A DNA stretch of 52,799 nt, taken from the NCBI GenBank assembly GCA_013365365.1, contig JABVXU010000379.1, positions 1-52,799 of the forward strand, in the 5' to 3' direction. Made by a program: the position numbers and the translations under genes. Positions 50,351 to 52,799 of the stretch are shown one piece after another. The DNA comes from Cruorifilaria tuberocauda. Its lineage: Eukaryota > Nematoda > Chromadorea > Rhabditida > Onchocercidae. Each line of letters opens with the position of its first letter. The first letter of the stretch is position 1. Under the pieces are notes generated by a model. It had not been told where the DNA came from and made no database searches. It saw only the letters and a list, made by a program, of their open reading frames with translations.

Positions 50351-51639
50351 TATGAGAAATATTTTATAAGACAGCTGTGAAAACAATACGTAAAGTATAG
50401 TCAATTTATTAAAATTATCACTTTTTATTTTTTGATACCATTTTTAGTGGCAGAAAGGTTTTGTAATTGAAGGAAAACATTACTTATCACCATCTGTGAA
50501 AACATCACAATAATGGAAGAGTAAGTCTGAATGTGATACATCGATACTGTATTACTGTTTATCACTTCGAACAGAACAGATCAGCAATAACAATTCGTAA
50601 TACTATCTAAGTTACAAGAAATCTATAATTATTTATTATGCATATAGATTAAACTTAACTTATAACTTAAATTTAAATAACTAAATTAAATAATAAATAA
50701 GCAAAGTGAATAATAAGTAAACAAATTTTAATAAATAAACAATTCATTCAATGAAGTTAAACACTTATAACTCAAAAAAAATAATTGAATTAAGCAAACA
50801 AATTAAATTCCTAAAGTTCATGTACTATTTAATCAAAGTTGCTAACAGGACAGTTAAAGTGATAAGATGATAAGATATTGATGATAAGACTACTGATAAG
50901 ATATTAATTAAATAAGAAATATAAAAAAATAATGGATTAAATGATTGAATTACACGAAACATAAACAATATGATTGAGTATTTGAAGTAATTAAATTGAA
51001 ATTTTTGTATTTCAAATTTACGAGTTTTTATAAGAGTATTGGAAATTTTAAATGAAATAATTTTACATCACATTACCTTTTCTCAAATCCGGTTTTCCGG
51101 TTTCTAGAAATCTGATTTTTCGGATGATTAATCACATTACCTTTGACCTAAACATTACTCTCAACATCTTTGATTTCAATTTCAATTTACATTTTTCTTT
51201 TTCATTTGGAGAATTTTGAGCAAGGTGATTATCGAAAATGAAATATATGCATGACACTTACAACACTAATCCGAAATACTACAAAAGATTTATTCTGATT
51301 TTTAAAGTAAGATTTGCTTGTACTGTATCATCACCTATCGACCGACAGAATCATGGAATTTATTACAGAAGAAAAGTTGAAAAAAAAAAGAACTGAAAAA
51401 TTAACAGCTAAAAATTTGGTGAAAAATTCATTTTTTATTAAAATACAGTAATCCGACACAAAATTGATTGATTACTGATTGATTAAAATTGATATATGTA
51501 TTATTAAACAAAACAATACTGTACCAATTAGATGCATTGTAAAAAGTATTAAATAATTAAATCACATGATCAATAAATTCTCAAAACGTTACACAATTAC
51601 TTAATTGTACAGAAGTATATAACACATTAAGCATGAAAG

Positions 51640-51808
51640 TAATATAGTAAGTATAACATTTAATGATAATAAAATTTAATTTTAATGCAGTAAGTATAAA
51701 ATTTGATAATAATTGAATTTAGTTTTAATACAGTAAGTATAAAATTTAATAATAATTAGATTTATTTTTAATACAGTAAGTATAAAATTTAATAATAATT
51801 AAATTCAT
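51640..51808. repeat. Tandem repeat just downstream of bbs-8, about 45-bp unit
   Basis: Three to four units of CAGTAAGTATAAAATTTAAT followed by AATAATTAAATTTATTTTTAAT. It starts (on the minus strand) within a few bases of the bbs-8 stop codon, so it forms the 3' UTR or flank. Confidence 0.8.
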
Positions 51809-51809
51809 T

Positions 51810-51815
51810 TTTATT
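51810..51815 (-). terminator. Candidate poly(A) signal overlapping the bbs-8 stop
   Basis: Minus-strand AATAAA at 51815-51810 overlaps the TAA stop (51816-51814) by two bases. Use of this signal would give a 3' UTR of only some 15-25 bases; further AATAAA-like strings occur in the repeat beyond it. Confidence 0.35.
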
Positions 51816-52744
51816 ATATATGCAACATTTGTTCTATATGACCGAGAATTGTCTTCGATTGAACATGATCAGGATAAAGCTCTAATGCTTTCAATACCAT
51901 TTTACGACTCTCATCAAATTGTCCAATCTGAAACAAATTAACCTAAATAACTTACTTAATACCTTTGCAAAATTACTTTTGCAATTAACGTTATGCCAAT
52001 GATAGGTAATTAATTATTGAAAGATATTAATGAATACTTTACTTGATAAGTAAGTAAAGCAAGATTATAGCATGGCTCAAATAAATGTGGTCCTTTTTCG
52101 ATTGCAGAACGAAACAACGATCGACTCTGTTCAATTTTTCCATCACGCATTTGCAGTACTGCAAAGTTGCAAACACTTTCTGCATGATTTGCATCTGATG
52201 CCATTGCTAATCGAAAGCAACGTGATGCCATTTTAACATCACCAGATGACTGCAATCATTAATTTCATCTAAAATTTAAACTTCAATATTTATTTCATGA
52301 TCGTTTATCGATTTATTTACCTTTTTTTATAATTTACAGTTTTTTTTCTCTGGTTTAGTTTAATTATTTATGCATGAATTTACTTTATGGTATAATAATA
52401 GTTACCTACATAATAATATAATAGTTACTTACATAATTAAATAACAAAAGTTACAGTTTTTTTTCTCCGGTTTAGTTTAATTATTTATGCATGAATTTAT
52501 TTTATGGTATAATAATAGTTACTTACATAGTAATATAATAGTTACTTACTTAATAATATAATAGTTACTTACAAGAAAGATATTTCCAGTATTATACCAA
52601 ATATCGGCAATAACTTCATCATTAGCTGATGCTTGTGCTCGTTCAATTAACGATAATGCAAGATCGAATTGCTGACAGTAAAAGCAACACAAGCCAAGAT
52701 TCATAAATAATTCCGCACTGCTAACACCAACTTGTAAAATACGC
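51814..52744 (-). CDS. bbs-8: BBS-8/TTC8, BBSome TPR subunit, partial (C-terminal exons)
   Basis: Three exons are present: 52744..52573, 52249..52043, 51927..51814, ending in TAA; the 5' part lies beyond the right edge. The BBSome carries membrane proteins in and out of cilia; in nematodes it works in ciliated sensory neurons. The peptide matches the C-terminal TPR array of TTC8: RRILQVGV, MNLGLCCFYCQQFDLAL, ADIWYNTGNI, SRCFRLAMASDANHAES, NFAVLQMRDGKIEQSRSLF and PHLFEPCYNLALLTY, then the final helix with YPDHVQSKTILGHI. TPR consensus residues (W/L-G-Y-A-F-A-P spacing) are visible. The first acceptor (TATTTAAG|G) needs a two-base carry-over from the preceding exon. Intron between the first two exons holds a repeat containing extra copies of its donor. 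Confidence 0.9.
52330..52572. repeat. Tandem duplication in bbs-8 intron with repeated donor motif
   Basis: Two copies of about 115 bp start CAGTTTTTTTTCTC and continue GGTTTAGTTTAATTATTTAT, TATGGTATAATAATAGTTAC. The string ATAGTTACTTAC (minus strand GTAAGTAACTAT) occurs repeatedly; the last copy at 52561-52572 is the real 5' splice site. Confidence 0.85.
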
Positions 52745-52799
52745 CTTAAATACAGAACGGTTTACAGTATACGTCTTGATAGATAAATATTTACGGGTT

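Larger units (their letters stand above)
49036..51813. other. Intergenic region with satellite
   Basis: Between the start of the ShK gene and the end of bbs-8. It contains the satellite at 49467-50350 and a small repeat at 51640-51808. No exon seen elsewhere. Confidence 0.65.

Overview
The window looks like nuclear DNA of a nematode, most likely a parasitic clade III (spirurid or filarial-like) species. The signs are very AT-rich intergenic and intronic DNA (roughly three quarters A+T by eye), many short exons with GT..TTTCAG-type introns, splice acceptors a few bases upstream of start codons as expected for spliced-leader trans-splicing, and nematode-type proteins (ZYG-9 with three TOG domains, an ET-module protein, a multi-ShK-domain secreted protein). 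The genus is inference. All gene models were joined by hand from exon phase and splice motifs; no transcript or database evidence was available.

Layout, left to right. (1) 82-926, minus: 3' part of a gene for an ET-module membrane protein that leaves the left edge. (2) 3465-10205, minus: complete 8-exon AAAP-family amino acid transporter, 440 aa, with introns full of minisatellites. (3) 10206-20336: about 10 kb with almost no genes, many tandem repeats, a GC-richer fold-back element, a 120-bp tandem duplication and one weak small-gene candidate (minus, 18444-18982). (4) 20337-32273, plus: complete 32-exon zyg-9 (XMAP215/ch-TOG) homologue, 1477 aa, including one GC-AG intron. (5) 33528-33599, plus: tRNA-Pro(CGG). 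(6) 35881-39099, plus: TMBIM/Lifeguard (Bax-inhibitor-1 family) gene, 7 exons. (7) 41926-45895, minus: complete 8-exon gene for an unrecognised 389-aa membrane-anchored secreted-type protein. (8) 47283-49035, minus: secreted protein with five ShK-type cysteine modules, with an optional in-frame Ser-rich 8-residue repeat block. (9) 49467-50350: roughly 900-bp satellite with a higher-order repeat. (10) 51814-right edge, minus: C-terminal exons of bbs-8 (TTC8), a BBSome TPR protein.

The genes do not form a functional cluster: they are ordinary unlinked eukaryotic genes (microtubule assembly, ciliary trafficking, amino acid transport, membrane stress protection, secreted parasite or cuticle-type proteins). 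No CRISPR array, phage, operon-encoded defence system or intact transposon was seen. The most unusual structure is a recurring one: tandem duplications that include or abut splice junctions (transporter exon 8 acceptor, exon 6 donor of the 389-aa gene, bbs-8 donor), and a 24-bp minisatellite in the ShK gene that is stop-free, in phase and flanked by two alternative acceptors of the same phase.
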